Assembly (NCBI GenBank): GCA_034401135.1
Contig: JAWZSP010000001.1
Span: 744,001-808,000, forward strand
Length of the DNA stretch: 64,000 bases
Source of the DNA: Volutella citrinella
Taxonomy: Eukaryota; Ascomycota; Sordariomycetes; Hypocreales; Nectriaceae
Reading direction: 5' to 3'
How positions within the stretch are numbered: the stretch's first letter is position 1; each line of letters opens with the position of its first letter. The notes under the pieces were generated by a model. That model worked only from the letters and a program-made list of their open reading frames with translations, had not been told where the DNA came from and did no database searches. Both the position numbers and the translations under genes were made by a program. This document shows positions 10,362 to 21,740 of the stretch, piece by piece.

Positions 10362-11978
10362 ATGACACCCGTTACCACATCTTCGAAAGCCCCAGTGGCA
10401 GACATGGAAGCCCGACGTCTTCCACCGACGGCCCGACAGCACATTTCGATGCTTCTTTCCCCAGAGCCAACTCCGGAACCATCGAGTGTGGGAAGTCGCC
10501 AGATGTCGATCAAGAACCTGTGCCACCCTCGTCGTTTATTCGATGCCAATCCCCATCGACCACCCCCGCCTCATTCTGTGTATGGTGGCCCCCAGCAAAA
10601 CACCCGAGCCTGGGGGCACTCGGCCAGCGAGAACACCGGCAACTCTGCGCGGGCTCTCGATAGTGTCCCCATAGATCTTGCTTCCATGATAGTAAACATG
10701 AGCACGTTCTATGAGAGGGAGTTGAAGGCTGAGAAGGAGCGTTCTCGGATACAGCAAGCTCAAACGGAGCGCCGGCTTCACGATATTGACAAAAAGCTTC
10801 AGGTACATGATGTTTTGATGGAGGGGATTGCGAGCAGACTCGGACGAACCAGGGAGGCCATACACAGCTTGGAACAAAGTCTAGCTCGACATTTCGGTGG
10901 CGAGCACCCTGAGGCCGCCCCAGTCCGCGACGAGATCAATGTTCGGTATCATAGCCCACCACCTCTGCAGATACCGTATCCGGGGTACACAAATGGTGTA
11001 CTATCACCTATCCGCGCCCCTGAAGAAGAAGATGATCAAGATGACGAGATGCCAGCTCTGGAGGTTCCCCCACGCCAGTATTCTGGTGCAGTTTTCGAAG
11101 GCCCCCGGTCTCAACCTCAACAGCCGGTCACGATTGCTGCTCACAACGCGTTTCCTTCGATCATTCAAGACCGTGACGAAGACTTCGAGAACAGACGCAA
11201 ACTAGCAGTCGACATAGCCAGTTCAGCCCTGCACTCGCTCCCCCCAAGCCCCGTTTACGACACCGCCCCCTTGCGAAGCACCGGTCGACGAGCCACGAAA
11301 CGCAGGAGTTCCGACCACCGCCGACCCAAAAAGGCGCAACGGCCGGAACTCGTGACTTCTCAGCTACCCAATGACGGGTACAGTGAGGCGGTCGCGGATC
11401 CTGTCGAGGACGCGGTCGAGGACGACCCAGACTACGAGCCGGGCGCTGAGAACTACGACCACGACTACGACCACGACCAGGATGAGGAGGGTTACGAGGA
11501 GGATGAAGATCCGGTGGCGAACGACCCTGCAGAGGACCGCACTCCCAACGCCCAAGCCCTGAAGGCATCGACAAAGAGCGGCAAGAAGCGCTACTCCGTC
11601 GCCCGCCGAAAGGGTGAAACGTACGCCTCCGGCCCGCCCGGGAAGCCGTACCTGTTCGGCCGGATGCCCAAGACAGTGGCGGCCATCTGGAGGGAGTGGA
11701 AGCACGGCGTGGGGGGCAAGCCGGCCATTGAGGATCTCGAGAACGAGTACGGCACCAGGTGGCGGCAGGGCAAGCTGAGCGAGCGCAAGTACGCGAGCAA
11801 CTGGGTGATGGTCCGGCGCATTATTGTCGAGTACGTGGAGAAGATGTGTGAAGGTGAGGGTATCTCGCCGGACGAGGCCTGCGGCAGGCTGGATCAGTTG
11901 GTTCGCGGCAGGATTGTGGAGCTGGGTAAGGTGTTGCGCAAGAAAGGGAATCCGTTTGCTGAGATACCTCCAAGATGA
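10362..11978 (+). CDS. GCR1_C-type DNA-binding protein, putative transcription regulator
   Basis: Single exon, 538 residues from the first in-frame ATG at 10362 (a TTG lies 21 bases upstream). The C-terminal 105 residues (about 434-538) match the transcription-activator GCR1-like domain: MPKTVAAIWREWKHGVGGKP, then IEDLENEYGTRWR, then a K-Y-A-S-N-W...RRIIVEYVE helix. In yeast Gcr1 this domain binds CT-box DNA in glycolytic promoters; in filamentous fungi such proteins are numerous and mostly uncharacterised. A coiled coil (about 105-165, MSTFYERELKAEKERSRIQQ) suggests dimerisation. A basic patch (ATKRRSSDHRRPKKAQRP) may be a nuclear signal. A long acidic stretch (EDAVEDDPDYEPGAENYDHD onward) could be an activation region. 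It probably acts in the nucleus; targets are unknown. Confidence 0.75.
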   Translation: MTPVTTSSKAPVADMEARRLPPTARQHISMLLSPEPTPEPSSVGSRQMSIKNLCHPRRLFDANPHRPPPPHSVYGGPQQNTRAWGHSASENTGNSARALDSVPIDLASMIVNMSTFYERELKAEKERSRIQQAQTERRLHDIDKKLQVHDVLMEGIASRLGRTREAIHSLEQSLARHFGGEHPEAAPVRDEINVRYHSPPPLQIPYPGYTNGVLSPIRAPEEEDDQDDEMPALEVPPRQYSGAVFEGPRSQPQQPVTIAAHNAFPSIIQDRDEDFENRRKLAVDIASSALHSLPPSPVYDTAPLRSTGRRATKRRSSDHRRPKKAQRPELVTSQLPNDGYSEAVADPVEDAVEDDPDYEPGAENYDHDYDHDQDEEGYEEDEDPVANDPAEDRTPNAQALKASTKSGKKRYSVARRKGETYASGPPGKPYLFGRMPKTVAAIWREWKHGVGGKPAIEDLENEYGTRWRQGKLSERKYASNWVMVRRIIVEYVEKMCEGEGISPDEACGRLDQLVRGRIVELGKVLRKKGNPFAEIPPR

Positions 11979-12588
11979 GCGAGTAAATGTCCTGGTGGCT
12001 AGAAGCATGTACGAGTGTGGGAACATGGCGATGAAGCACTAGCTACCGTTTCGTCAACGATGAATGAGAACTCAAGATTATTACTGCATAACACTTGCGA
12101 CTTGACGACGCTGTGTATACGAGCTTTCTAACTGGCTGTCCTGATGGTGCAGGTGGGAGAAGATGGACTGACTACGTTGTTACAAGAATCTTGAGAATCA
12201 CGGCGTATCTTCTTAGTGACTAAGAAATGCGAAACTCGGGATTACCGATGCATGACTCCGTCCCGCTTCACGCCCTCCTTGTCTTGAACAGCTGGTCTTC
12301 ATGGAGATGCCGAGCTGTTATGTTCTTTCAGGGGCTTTGGCTACGTTCGTTTGAGTGCCTTGTTCTCTGTACGGAACATCATCAAGTGTTCAATACGAAG
12401 CCCTGATGATGTTCACGTCTAGACTACTCCCAGATCTAACTCAAGATGATATATAACAGCCAGCTTGTCTCAAGCGTCCCTCTCAATGAGACGGAGGGAC
12501 AATCGCCAGTTTCAACCATCCAACACCTAGCTTCAAGAGATCCGTCGCACCAGTTCCAATCCCCGCTTTCCGCGGTAACTCTGTCGCC
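11979..12588. other. Intergenic, no gene seen
   Basis: Between two plus-strand genes; no coding or RNA signal found. Confidence 0.6.
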
Positions 12589-13911
12589 ATGTGTTTGACG
12601 ATCCGCGTTCATCTGACGGCATGCGAGACCCGGCGCAAGGTCGCCATCAGGGCAGACGACCTTATTGGCGTCTACCATCCCCTGGAACAGCCTGCGCTGT
12701 GTGTTCACAAGCTAGCCTTCGGAGACATCGGCTGCGAGTCTCACGGCCCCTGCTGCATTATCCGCACCTGGCAGGAGTGCATCCAGCTGGGCGATTGCAC
12801 GGAAAGCTTCCCGTGTCAGGGGTTCCAGACGTATCACATGGTGATGAATCGGGATGAGATGGACCGCCTACCAGATTTTACAAATACAATCCGGCACTAC
12901 ACGGGTCCTCGCACCGACGACGAGGTGGAAACCATGGACCTGCGCTTCGAGTTCTTCGACGCCGGCGCAGAGGTGTGGGAGCTCACCGAGCAGGCGGTGG
13001 AAATCAGGGACAGGATGGAGCGCGGTGCCAACTCTGCGTCGGCCGAGCGCCGGCTGGTGAGGGAGTTTGCTGAAATCTACAAGTCGTGGAATCATGCTGC
13101 TGAGAGGCTGGACGAGGCCACCAGTTCCTGGAGCTTCATGGCGGGTTCCCTCCAAATGGAATCGGCTCCTGGCGTCAACTTTATCGAGCATCCGCTGCAG
13201 CGTGGTCTCCAAGATTGCGGCAACGGGGTAGGCGGTTTCCCCTACCCGTCCTCTTGCCCTCTCAGGTTCAAACAGAACATGCTGATGGAACAAGACCTTC
13301 TCTCCGGGCACGAGTGGTGGATGTACTGGGAGGCCGTCCGGGAAGAGGAGCGTTCAATCCGCGCCGAGATCGCCGAGCTCAAGTACCGGATCCGCTGCCT
13401 GGAAGAGAAGCTCAAGGAGAGAGGCCCGAGCCCCGAGTCAGTACCAGACTTTGGGCCCGTCAACTGGGGCAGCGACGAAGATAGCCTGCCCGAGTCGCGC
13501 ATGGAAAGCAATGCAGTGTCGCTCGAAGCGAACAATGTAGTCCTTCCAGAGAAGCGGCGCTACGGCCAGCGAGATTCCGTTGCGGGCGAGACTCCGGTTG
13601 CCTCAAAGAGACCTGCTCTGCCGGGCATTGTGCAGTCGATCGAGACCGACGACGCAGAGTACATGCCTCTCGAGATGCCCACGTACGCAGTGACATGGGC
13701 TCCAAAGTCTCCGACACCCCTGACGCAGGAAGAATTAGACATGCTGCTGCGAAGTTCGGCGAGCAATGAGCCGTCGGAACAAATGGATAGCAATGAGCCC
13801 ACGACGGATTCTCCGAGAACGCAGGTGGAGGGGAATAGCTCCGGGGTGCCCGAGTCTCCACGCGAGAATAGAGTGCTTTCTGATGCGGAACTAGGGAAGG
13901 AGGTGTGGTGA
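12589..13911 (+). CDS. Uncharacterised protein with Cys-rich N-terminus and coiled coil
   Basis: Single exon, 440 residues, ATG at 12589. The first 85 residues hold nine cysteines (for example C-E-S-H-G-P-C-C and GDCTESFPCQG) mixed with histidine, which could bind metal, but the spacing matches no zinc finger I know. There is no signal peptide, so disulfides are unlikely. A helical acidic region follows (about 105-185). A coiled coil sits near 245-285 (EAVREEERSIRAEIAELKYR). The tail is disordered, Pro/Ser/Glu-rich and ends in DAELGKEVW. An intracellular scaffold or chromatin-type protein would fit. The frame is long and unbroken, and the antisense frames over it are lower quality. I do not recognise the family. 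Confidence 0.68.
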   Translation: MCLTIRVHLTACETRRKVAIRADDLIGVYHPLEQPALCVHKLAFGDIGCESHGPCCIIRTWQECIQLGDCTESFPCQGFQTYHMVMNRDEMDRLPDFTNTIRHYTGPRTDDEVETMDLRFEFFDAGAEVWELTEQAVEIRDRMERGANSASAERRLVREFAEIYKSWNHAAERLDEATSSWSFMAGSLQMESAPGVNFIEHPLQRGLQDCGNGVGGFPYPSSCPLRFKQNMLMEQDLLSGHEWWMYWEAVREEERSIRAEIAELKYRIRCLEEKLKERGPSPESVPDFGPVNWGSDEDSLPESRMESNAVSLEANNVVLPEKRRYGQRDSVAGETPVASKRPALPGIVQSIETDDAEYMPLEMPTYAVTWAPKSPTPLTQEELDMLLRSSASNEPSEQMDSNEPTTDSPRTQVEGNSSGVPESPRENRVLSDAELGKEVW

Positions 13912-14465
13912 ATTGTTTCCATGGCGGCAGTGATTTTAGTTTGGGAAGTTGCCGAATGGAGCAAGGATAAATCAACAAGAGTGTCTTCGCGGGTTGCAAA
14001 AAGAGACTTACACCTGCAAATAAATTGGTGGGGGCGCCATCAAGTTCGAATAGAAATAAACATTGCACAACGCCTTCTGATAGATCCGATGAGATTTCCA
14101 ATGACATGCAAACAAACTCACCCTTTCCAATTCCTCCCAGTGTTGGACATTGCATCCCATGCTTTGTTGTTGTTATGTCGTCCTAGGGTAGCCACACAAT
14201 CCCATATGTGGCTGATCCTGGCTGTGCACCTATTCGTGGCGCCAACAAAGAACCCCACAGCGCTTAGTCACGCCCATCTCTATCGTGATCTGCCCCCCTT
14301 ACCGTGCAAACACCACCTTACACGTCTCCTCAGTCGCATCGCCAACTCGTCGCCTCCGCGCGCATCCATTCATTTGAACCACCGCCCTGCGCCCGCACCC
14401 GCCTCTCGTCCACTTTTCAGCTCTTGACCGCTCCTGCCATCTACCCGTCCATCGAAACCGCCACA
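13912..14465. other. Intergenic, DPM3 promoter side
   Basis: Pyrimidine-rich leader just before 14466; no gene seen. Confidence 0.6.
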
Positions 14466-14906
14466 ATGACGCGCGCCCAGCAGACCATCTCGCTCGCCCT
14501 CCTCGTCTCCTCCGTACGAAACCGTCCCTGCTCGCAGACCTGACTGGCTGCCAGAGACACCACTCCCCGGGCGGAACCCGATTGCTAACTCCCGGCCCCA
14601 ATAGCTCTACCTCGCTCTCTTCCTCGAGCTCATCCCTCTCCCCCCTCTGGTCCAGGAGCAGATCGTCCCCGTTGTGCGTAGTCCCCCTCCCGTTATACCC
14701 CGTCCCCCGCAAACAAAGTCTAACCTTTTCCCTCGTACGCGCAGCTCCCCTTCTGGGCCCTCGTCTCCTTTGGCGCCTTCCTCCTCTTCCGCCTCGGCTG
14801 GGGCATCCTCACCTTCAACGACGTGCCCGACGCGTACAAGGAGCTCATGGCCGAGATCGACGAGGCCAAGGTCGACCTGCGAAAGCTCGGCGTCGACGTT
14901 GACTAA
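14466..14906 (+). CDS. DPM3: Dolichol-phosphate mannosyltransferase subunit 3
   Basis: Three small exons (14466-14513, 14605-14673, 14745-14906) give 92 residues, the size expected for DPM3. Both introns are phase 0 (donors GTACGA and GTGCGT). Two membrane segments are visible: residues 7-30 (TISLALLVSSLYLALFLELI) and 39-60 (VLPFWALVSFGAFLLFRLGW). The family's C-terminal motif follows: FNDVPDAYKELMAEIDEAKV, then LRKLGVDVD. DPM3 is the ER-membrane subunit that anchors and stabilises the catalytic subunit DPM1. The complex makes dolichol-phosphate-mannose for N-glycans, O-mannosylation and GPI anchors. The C-terminal helix binds DPM1. No single open frame covers this gene, so it is easily missed. 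Confidence 0.93.
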
Positions 14907-15210
14907 GAGCTTCCTTGACGACGCCGCCGGTTGTTCTGACGGATACGGGGAAATCTAATGCGCAAAATAGAGAAAGGTACTAAAAAGGACATGGACCAAG
15001 TCTGTACAATAATGGAGGCACGTCCCGGCCGCGGCATCGGCCAAACGTATTAATCAATTCATGTGGTATCTCTGCGCCCCTGGATTCTATCCATTCCCGC
15101 GCCCCAGTGTTATCAAATGCCTGGACTCCTTCCTCCCCGAGTGTCGCTTTTCTCGTTTCTCATTCCGCATGCGCTGCAAAACGCCCCATTCCAATGCCGC
15201 TGTCACACAT
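14907..15210. other. Convergent intergenic between DPM3 and the minus-strand neighbour
   Basis: About 300 bases serving as 3' ends for both genes; no further feature seen. Confidence 0.6.
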
Positions 15211-17221
15211 CTACACACCTGCCACGAGGGCAACAATCGTCTGCACGGCCTTTTCTGGCCCCTGCGTACCGCCGACTAGCTCAGCGAACAGCTTGGGAAT
15301 CCCGCTCAGGGATCCTCGTTCATCCATCCTGTGCCCTGGGAAACCACAGTTAGCGAGGATGGTGTAGATGCAGCGGATATCAGTACTTACACTTTCCGGG
15401 CACGCCAGTCAGCACGCTGAGCTTGCTCTCTGCCTCGCCCGTCCAGTCAAACGTGACCTCCCACTCAAACCGTAGCGTGATAGGCGACTCGTCCCCAGGA
15501 ATGAGCACTTCGTAGTATTTCTGCGCCAAGAACCGGACCAGATCTGCCCGCTTGGCCGGCCCACTGTCGTCATCGTCGTCGTCCTCATCACTCTCGTCAC
15601 CCTTTCGCCTCCTCGGTTTCCGAGCACGCAACTTCTCGACCGTCCTTTGTAGTGCGTCCTTGGACCCGAAAGCCTTTTCCATCTGCGCCCAAAAGGAGGC
15701 GCGTTCGACTGCGACACGAAGCCACTCGCCCATGGCCCAGGATAAAACACCAACGTTTTGCCTCATGGACCGATTGCAGTCGCCGGTGCAAATCTTATCG
15801 GCAAATGGCTTCAGCTCAGCCTTTGCCGCTGGCTCTAGCGAAACCACCTTGAGATCCTGGATTCCCAAACTCGTGGCATCTACCACCATCTCGACTCGGG
15901 CGGTGAACAGTCCTGGAATGTCTCGAGACCGAAGTGTGACGGTGTGCAGCTGTTGGACGTTCTTGTCTGGCTCTGGCGGAAGAGTCGAAATTGTCGAGGA
16001 AAGAGAAAAGGGACTGAAAAGCTGTAGATAGGGTAGCTCTTGCTCGGCCGACATCTCGACAGGATGATGCGACTTGATGATCTCTGTGGGCTTTGGCTTT
16101 GGCTGAGCAGGGATTACGTGTTTGCTGAAGGGCAGGATGCTTGCGGGGCGCAACGCGAGCTGCACTAGTTGCTGTGCTGCGGTCAATGCTGGTTTGCCGT
16201 CGCCTTCAAGGTGTTGTCTTCGCATCAAGTCGACGACGGCGTCTTGGTTTTCTGGTGCCAATGCGCGTCCTGACCGCATCATCAAGCGGATTCGCTCATT
16301 CTCCCTGCGCGCCGTCTCCAGGTCTCGCTTCGCCTTTTCGATTTCCTGCTGGAGACTGCTCCTCTCATCCTTCTTGGACCGGTGCGGGTCATTGAGTTGT
16401 AATTTCCGTATTGGATGAGCTTCCTCGACCTCGTCAGGCTCCTCTTGGATTGTGCGGGTAGCGAACGATGGCTGTGCGAGGCTCTTAGCTCCAGCACCAC
16501 TTAATGGCCGCGCAGGCGGAGCTTTTAGAGGCGAACTCTTCTTCGGCCTCTTTTCCCTCCATCGCAATGGGCTGCTGTGAATCCCTCGTGGGGGTGTTGA
16601 TGAGACCGCGTCGGGAACGGACGGTGGCAGCTCAGGCTCGGGCTCGGGGGGCGACTGAGGTCTGGCTGCTTGCGCGAATGCGGTGGCGAAGCCCCGTGGA
16701 GGCGAGCGACGCAGAGCTTTGCCGAGAAACGGATTCAACTCCTCTTCATCATCGGGACCCGGCGGCGGGAGCGGACGAGGACTTGGTTTGATAGACGAGC
16801 GCCGGGCCATGCCAGCCATTCCGCCGCGAGCGCGTCGAATTGACTTGCCAGAGCCCGGAGTAGGCTCGTCTACACGTGGCGGCGCATCGACATCGTCATC
16901 TCGTGCTGGATCGCTGGCGGGCACGTCGTCGTCGGGCAGGCTGGGGCGCGTGCTGTGTGAGGGTTCGGCAGGCTTCTGGGGGGACGCGGATCTCCTTCGC
17001 TCGAGGACCGAGGGGTTGTGACGCGCGAGGCTCGCCTTTGTAGGTGATGCAAACGACGGACGGGATGGGCGCTTAGTCCTCGAGGTCTGCTGCGGAGGCG
17101 ACGGGGTATTGGCGACGGCATCAGCTCGAGCCTCAGCATCACCGGCGGCGGCGTTGGGACTGGGCACGTCAACGGACGTCCTGGGAGAGGTGCGCCGCCG
17201 CTTTGGCGCAGACTCCTCCAT
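15211..17221 (-). CDS. Coiled-coil protein with possible RWD-like C-terminus, candidate inner-kinetochore component
   Basis: Two exons (17221-15391, 15335-15211) give 651 residues; the short 3' exon follows a GTAAGT donor, and the join makes the Trp in PGKWHRMDERGS. Residues 1-300 are disordered, basic and Pro/Ser-rich (MEESAPKRRRTSP). A coiled coil lies near 305-340 (SSLQQEIEKAKRDLETARRE). The C-terminal 250 residues look globular: LPYLQLFSPFSL, then TLRSRDIPGLFTARVEMVVD, then LRFEWEVTFDWTGEAESKLS, ending in IPKLFAELVGG...A...L. Coiled coil followed by paired beta-rich domains with a P..W...D......IP..F ending recalls tandem-RWD COMA subunits (Mcm21/CENP-O or Ctf19/CENP-P). This is structural inference, not a secure family call. 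An acidic run (DESDEDDDDDD) interrupts the domain. Confidence 0.8.
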
Positions 17222-18517
17222 TGTGGGGATGTATTGTGTGTGGGAGTGCTTCAAGAGTTCATGCCCATGTCGCAATCGTTTGTGTGGGCGGAAAACACAG
17301 TGTTCTGGTCGTTTAGTCGAGCCGAGATGCGAAGCTCATGCTGGTGTCATGGGTAAGGCGGGAGCGAGCTCTTGCCGCAGCTCCATTGTTTACTTTGGGC
17401 TTGGGTCAAGCGCGTTTCCAGCCAGCGCCGTGGTGGGCCTGACCGCCTGCCCCATCAGTCAACCGCCGGCCGGGCTAGCGCTGCTAAAGTTCCCTCCTCT
17501 GACGCAACTGCGCTGTCGACCACTAAATAAATGTCCACCACGAGAGCTAACGAGATTCATCTAGTGACTACATCCCATCGCGTGATAATGAACCTATGCC
17601 GTAGCGGATTTCTTGCCGCAGCAGGAGGCAGCCAGATGTATGAGATCCATGGATACCGTACTCGCTGCCTTGGCGCCGCCTCGGCTTGAACAGGTTCGTC
17701 GTATATGCTGGTGGCTTGCAGCGGTTTGCCATCAGAACCGCTGCCTGGCCACCACTTCAGCGCCTTCCAGGGTCGATTTCCTTGGCCGGCCAGCTGCATG
17801 GATCGCACTGCCTCACTGTCCAGTCCCCAGGGTGAGGCGAGGTCTTCCGCCAGTTCGAGGATTCAGCAAACACCCCTACACTGCACACTTATGCTCTGTA
17901 AGCTCCAGAAGGGGAATCACCGCCGACGATTGCACATCTGGGCCGCCCTGCTGTCACTGGAGGCCATGGATCAACCTTTGTATCACGATCTGGATTGGCC
18001 TGATTGAAGGCACCTCATCCCTCTGGGGTTAAATTCTGAGTGTGCTTCCAAGATCCCCGGCCGACTGTCCACCTCCTGCTGGTGTCCACTAGGTTATGAG
18101 GCTGCTTTTTCTACTCTGTGGCCGCCCGCCAGCGTGAAGCGACTAGCCGAGCAGAATGCAGGCAGAGGGGCGACACATCAAAGCCCCCCTCAACCTCGGC
18201 GCAGACTATTGGACGCACATCAGCCTTCACAGCCCCAGGCGCATTCGGGCTCAAGGTTACGGCCTATCCCCGACGCCGACTACCCATTGCGATGAACGGC
18301 CCCCACTTCCATAGCAGTCGATACGGCTGCGAACCGCCCCAGAAAGCCCATAGCGATGCCTGGGGCTGGACAGGCGGCTCGTTGTAATTGTAAATTCGAC
18401 CACGCCGGTGAGGCTGCTCACCGGTGCCACCAGCCCGTCTCTCTTTATTAGAAACGAGGCTTCCCGTGAATTGACTCTGTTGTTCGAGGACCCAACCAAC
18501 CAACCTCCCGCCAAACA
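17222..18517. other. Divergent intergenic, no gene seen
   Basis: Promoters of the kinetochore-like gene (minus) and the CFEM-like gene (plus). Open frames here are short and lack family features. Confidence 0.55.
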
Positions 18518-19328
18518 ATGCTGTGTACCGTCTTATTACCCACGCTGCTGTACGTGTCGGGTGCGCAGGCATGTTCAACCAACAGTTTTGGTGACGAGTA
18601 CAAGGATTATCCCGACTGCGCCGCCTCTTGCCTGGCCTGCAAGGACCCCAGCTACTCCCGCAACTTTGCCAATAATTGCAACTATACTGCCGGTGATTGC
18701 TGCACGAGTCAGAACCACAATGTCATCGCCGAGACCTGGGCGTGCGTCCAGCAAAACTGCGGCAAGCAAGTGGCCCAGGATGCTTTCAATACATTCCTAA
18801 AGGCTTGCAACAACAAGTCAAAGCCCCTACAAGAGAAGGATTCGCCATCGGGATACAATTTCACAGGTTCGTCCGAACCGAGCGGCGGTATGCGGTTCCA
18901 ACGCCAACGCCGAGGTGAACCTGACTCTAACTCACGCCACAGGACAAAAGGATTCTCCCAAGTCGTCATCCCTCAATACTGGTCAGATTGTTGGTATCGC
19001 TTTCGGAGCTGTCTCATGCATCGCAACCATTATCGGTGTTGTCGTAGGAATCATATGGAAGTGTCGCAAAAAGACCGACGGTGAAAGCAAAAGTTCAAAC
19101 GACATGCAGCTCATCCACCAGCCCAATGGCCTGGAAGCCGGTGTTGTCACGTCCAACGTCTTCCGCGGCGACGGAGACGTCAGCGTCACATATACAAGGA
19201 ACACCTCTACGACGAGCCTTACGAATGGCCGGACAAAGACAAAGGAGATATGGGAGATTCGGAGGGATCAGGGCCACTACAGCCAACGCCACCAGGTGCT
19301 TGGCCATGTGGAGGAGGAGGTTGACTAA
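18518..19328 (+). CDS. CFEM-like cell-surface protein with one membrane span
   Basis: Two exons (18518-18887, 18943-19328) give 251 residues. The intron (GTATGC donor, CTAAC branch, CACAG acceptor) joins at phase 1; a nearby GTTCGT donor would also keep frame and shorten the linker. Layout: signal peptide (MLCTVLLPTLLYVSGAQA); ten-cysteine domain at about 19-97 with the CFEM-like string YPDCAASCLAC, DCCTSQ and ETWACVQQNCG; Ser-rich linker with N-glycosylation sites; one membrane helix (IVGIAFGAVSCIATIIGVVV) followed by KCRKK; and a cytoplasmic tail of about 75 residues ending EEEVD. CFEM proteins act in heme or iron capture, adhesion or host sensing. Most yeast-type members carry a GPI anchor; this one has a helix and tail, more like a receptor. 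The retrotransposon begins 248 bases downstream. Confidence 0.78.
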
Positions 19329-19571
19329 ATTGCGGGGTGTGCTAATGATTCTGGCAAACGCTTCACTTGAATTGGATAAAAAAGTTATGATCTTTCAACC
19401 TGGACTAGAGAGCGAGAAAATATATGATTGACTACTTTTATGAGAATTTTTTTCTTGCTCTGCCTTTGAATTAGCCAAGGGCGCCATAAACAGCGACGCA
19501 GGCGACTCACGTCAAGGTGACTATAGTTCAGGCAGGCAAGTCATGATATAAGATTCCTTCAGTGCTAGAAA

Positions 19572-19576
19572 GAATC
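19572..19576. repeat. Target-site duplication, left copy (GAATC)
   Basis: GAATC directly abuts the left LTR and is repeated directly after the right LTR at 26212-26216. A 5-bp duplication is standard for LTR-retrotransposon integrase. Confidence 0.9.
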
Positions 19577-19760
19577 TGTTGCGCTTAGCTCAGTTGGGTC
19601 AAACTATATGATTATAGAGATAAATAGAAAGCCTTATATTAATAAAAAAAAAGTAGTAAAATGAACAGACTATTTAAATACTTATTAAGCTATATCTTTA
19701 ATAAGGGTAGATTAGATTATTATTAGTATAAGTTTGCCTTATTAAACTTATTTTATAATA
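19577..19760 (-). repeat. LTR (sense 3' copy), 184 bp
   Basis: It aligns without gaps to 26028-26211. About 31 positions differ and every one is a C/T or G/A transition. The outer (left) end, TGTTGCGCTTAGCTCAGTTG, is nearly unmutated, while the inner end is fully mutated. Confidence 0.93.
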
Positions 19761-21599
19761 TACTTTTTATTTAAAGTTTATATTTAATATAAGCTTTAAA
19801 TACTCTATTTAAAGAGTTATATACTATTTAAAGTATTTAATATATTATTTATTATAATTAAGCTATAATTTACTATTATAGCCTTTAGCTTATTTTAGTA
19901 AATTATAATAATAACTTTATAAATTAATACTTACCTCTGCTTATAAATAGGCCTTAATTCTTTTATTTAATTCTTCTTTTTATTTTCTTTTTTTTATTAA
20001 TAATAATAGTAATAATAATAATAATAGTATATATACTCTTTTTTTACTTTTATAAGTTTTAGTCCTAATTATTAAAATCTTTTTCTATTACTACTCTTAT
20101 TACTAACTAAGCTCTTTTTTACCTAGAGTATATATATAGTATAGCTTTTAATAAGAGCAGGATTACTTAATATATTCTTATTAAGAATTACTCTAAGTAC
20201 TGTATTTTATACTATAATAATAGCTATATATATAAGCTATTATAAATCTACTTACTTTATTCTTATTAAGTATTTATATTAACTAACCTTTACTTATATT
20301 AAGCTTCTGATTTTTATCTTAATAATCTAATTTTTTTAATTAATTTTTATTTTTATTAATTTAAACTTAAAGACTAGTAACTCTTAAATATATTCTCTTA
20401 ATCTTTTATTTTTAATATTAACTATTTAGTATACTAATTCTATTTTAGAATATATATATTACTATATATATTATTCTAGTTATATTTAAATACTATCCTA
20501 GCTTTTTTATTTATAAGCTTACTAAGGCTTTTATTAAGGTATATAATATCTTTATTAATAAAAATATAAGTAAGCTTTTTAAATATACTATTTTTATTAC
20601 TATTTAAAAAAGTATACTTATAATAGATATTAATTAGTAATATTTAAAAGACTAATAGTACTTTAAGTAGTAGTTTTTAAATAGTTAATAAAATAAATTA
20701 CCTTAATATATATAAATTAATAACTAAATAAGTATTAAGCTTTATTTTTTAATAAAAGTAATTAATTTTTATATAGTTAAGTATTATATAAAAATACTTA
20801 AACTTCTGCCTATCTAGTAGCTTTATAAGTCTATTAGCTAGTATTTATATTATAAGTAGATAGACTATATTAAATATACTCTTAAACTATTCCTGCTTAA
20901 TTTAATAACTTTAAATATTAATATATTATAATTTTATAACTAGCTAAATACTTTAATTTATAATAGTTTAAATTATTTAAAGATTATTATAATAGAGCTC
21001 TTATACTTATTTAGTATTAAAGCTTAGTTATTAGAAAAGGCACTTTAAAAAAGCTACTTTCTTTATAGTCTATTATAAAGTAAGCAGCTTAGTTTTTATT
21101 ATACTTATTATAATTATAACTTACTATATTACTTTCTATATTATTATACCTTTAAATAATATAATTAGATATTTTTATAAAGATCTATATATAAAGCTAT
21201 TATTTATATATAATATATTACTAGTAATTAATAGGTACTAGTTTTATTTACTTAACTTATATTAAATTATATAATACTTTATAATATTAAGATATTTAAA
21301 TACCTAGACTGCTGCTTTTATATAGTTAGTACTAGAGTTAATTAGAAAGCAGGATAATAAAAATATATAAAATATAATATTAGGCTATATTATAATTACT
21401 ATATAAAGCAGTATCTTAATAATTTCTTAATAATTTTTAACTTCTTAAGTATTTACTTAATTTTCTTTTTTTTTATACTTTTTATATAATATTAAGATTA
21501 ATAGTAGTAATTATTAAGCTTTATATATATATTTTTATATTACCTTCTTAATATATTAATTATATATAAGAGCGATTATATACTTAATCTAGTTCTTAA

Positions 21600-21740
21600 T
21601 AATCTTAATCTTAAGAAACTACTTTATTTTTTTAAGATTATAAGTATTATATATTACCTTAAGCTTATTAATAATCTCCTAAGCTTTTAATATATATATC
21701 TTATAATTAAAAATAAAAATATTATCTATATAAAATATAA
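21600..21740 (-). pseudogene. Reverse-transcriptase core fragment of the Copia element
   Basis: The minus-strand frame contains IFIIFYIDNIFIF (21718-21735 for the core), then IINKLKVIYN, then NLKKIK-stop-FLKIKI (stop codon at 21619-21621). Changing only RIP-type transitions restores the Y-V-D-D catalytic aspartates and a Trp-Phe-Leu motif. The spacing between the two motifs is as in Ty1/Copia enzymes. Stops and lost aspartates make it inactive. Confidence 0.8.

Noticed and set aside
11364..12026. 220-codon minus-strand frame
   Set aside because: Antisense to the GCR1_C domain gene; the poly-Val run mirrors the acidic GAC codons on the other strand.
13460..14155. 231-codon minus-strand frame
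   Set aside because: Antisense to the Cys-rich orphan and its 3' flank, with no motif; the plus-strand frame is longer and better formed.
20740..20890. Possible RNase H fragment of the Copia element on the minus strand
   Set aside because: A T-R-R-like string can be read, but it is in a different frame from the reverse transcriptase and needs non-RIP changes to fit the family, so it is not listed.
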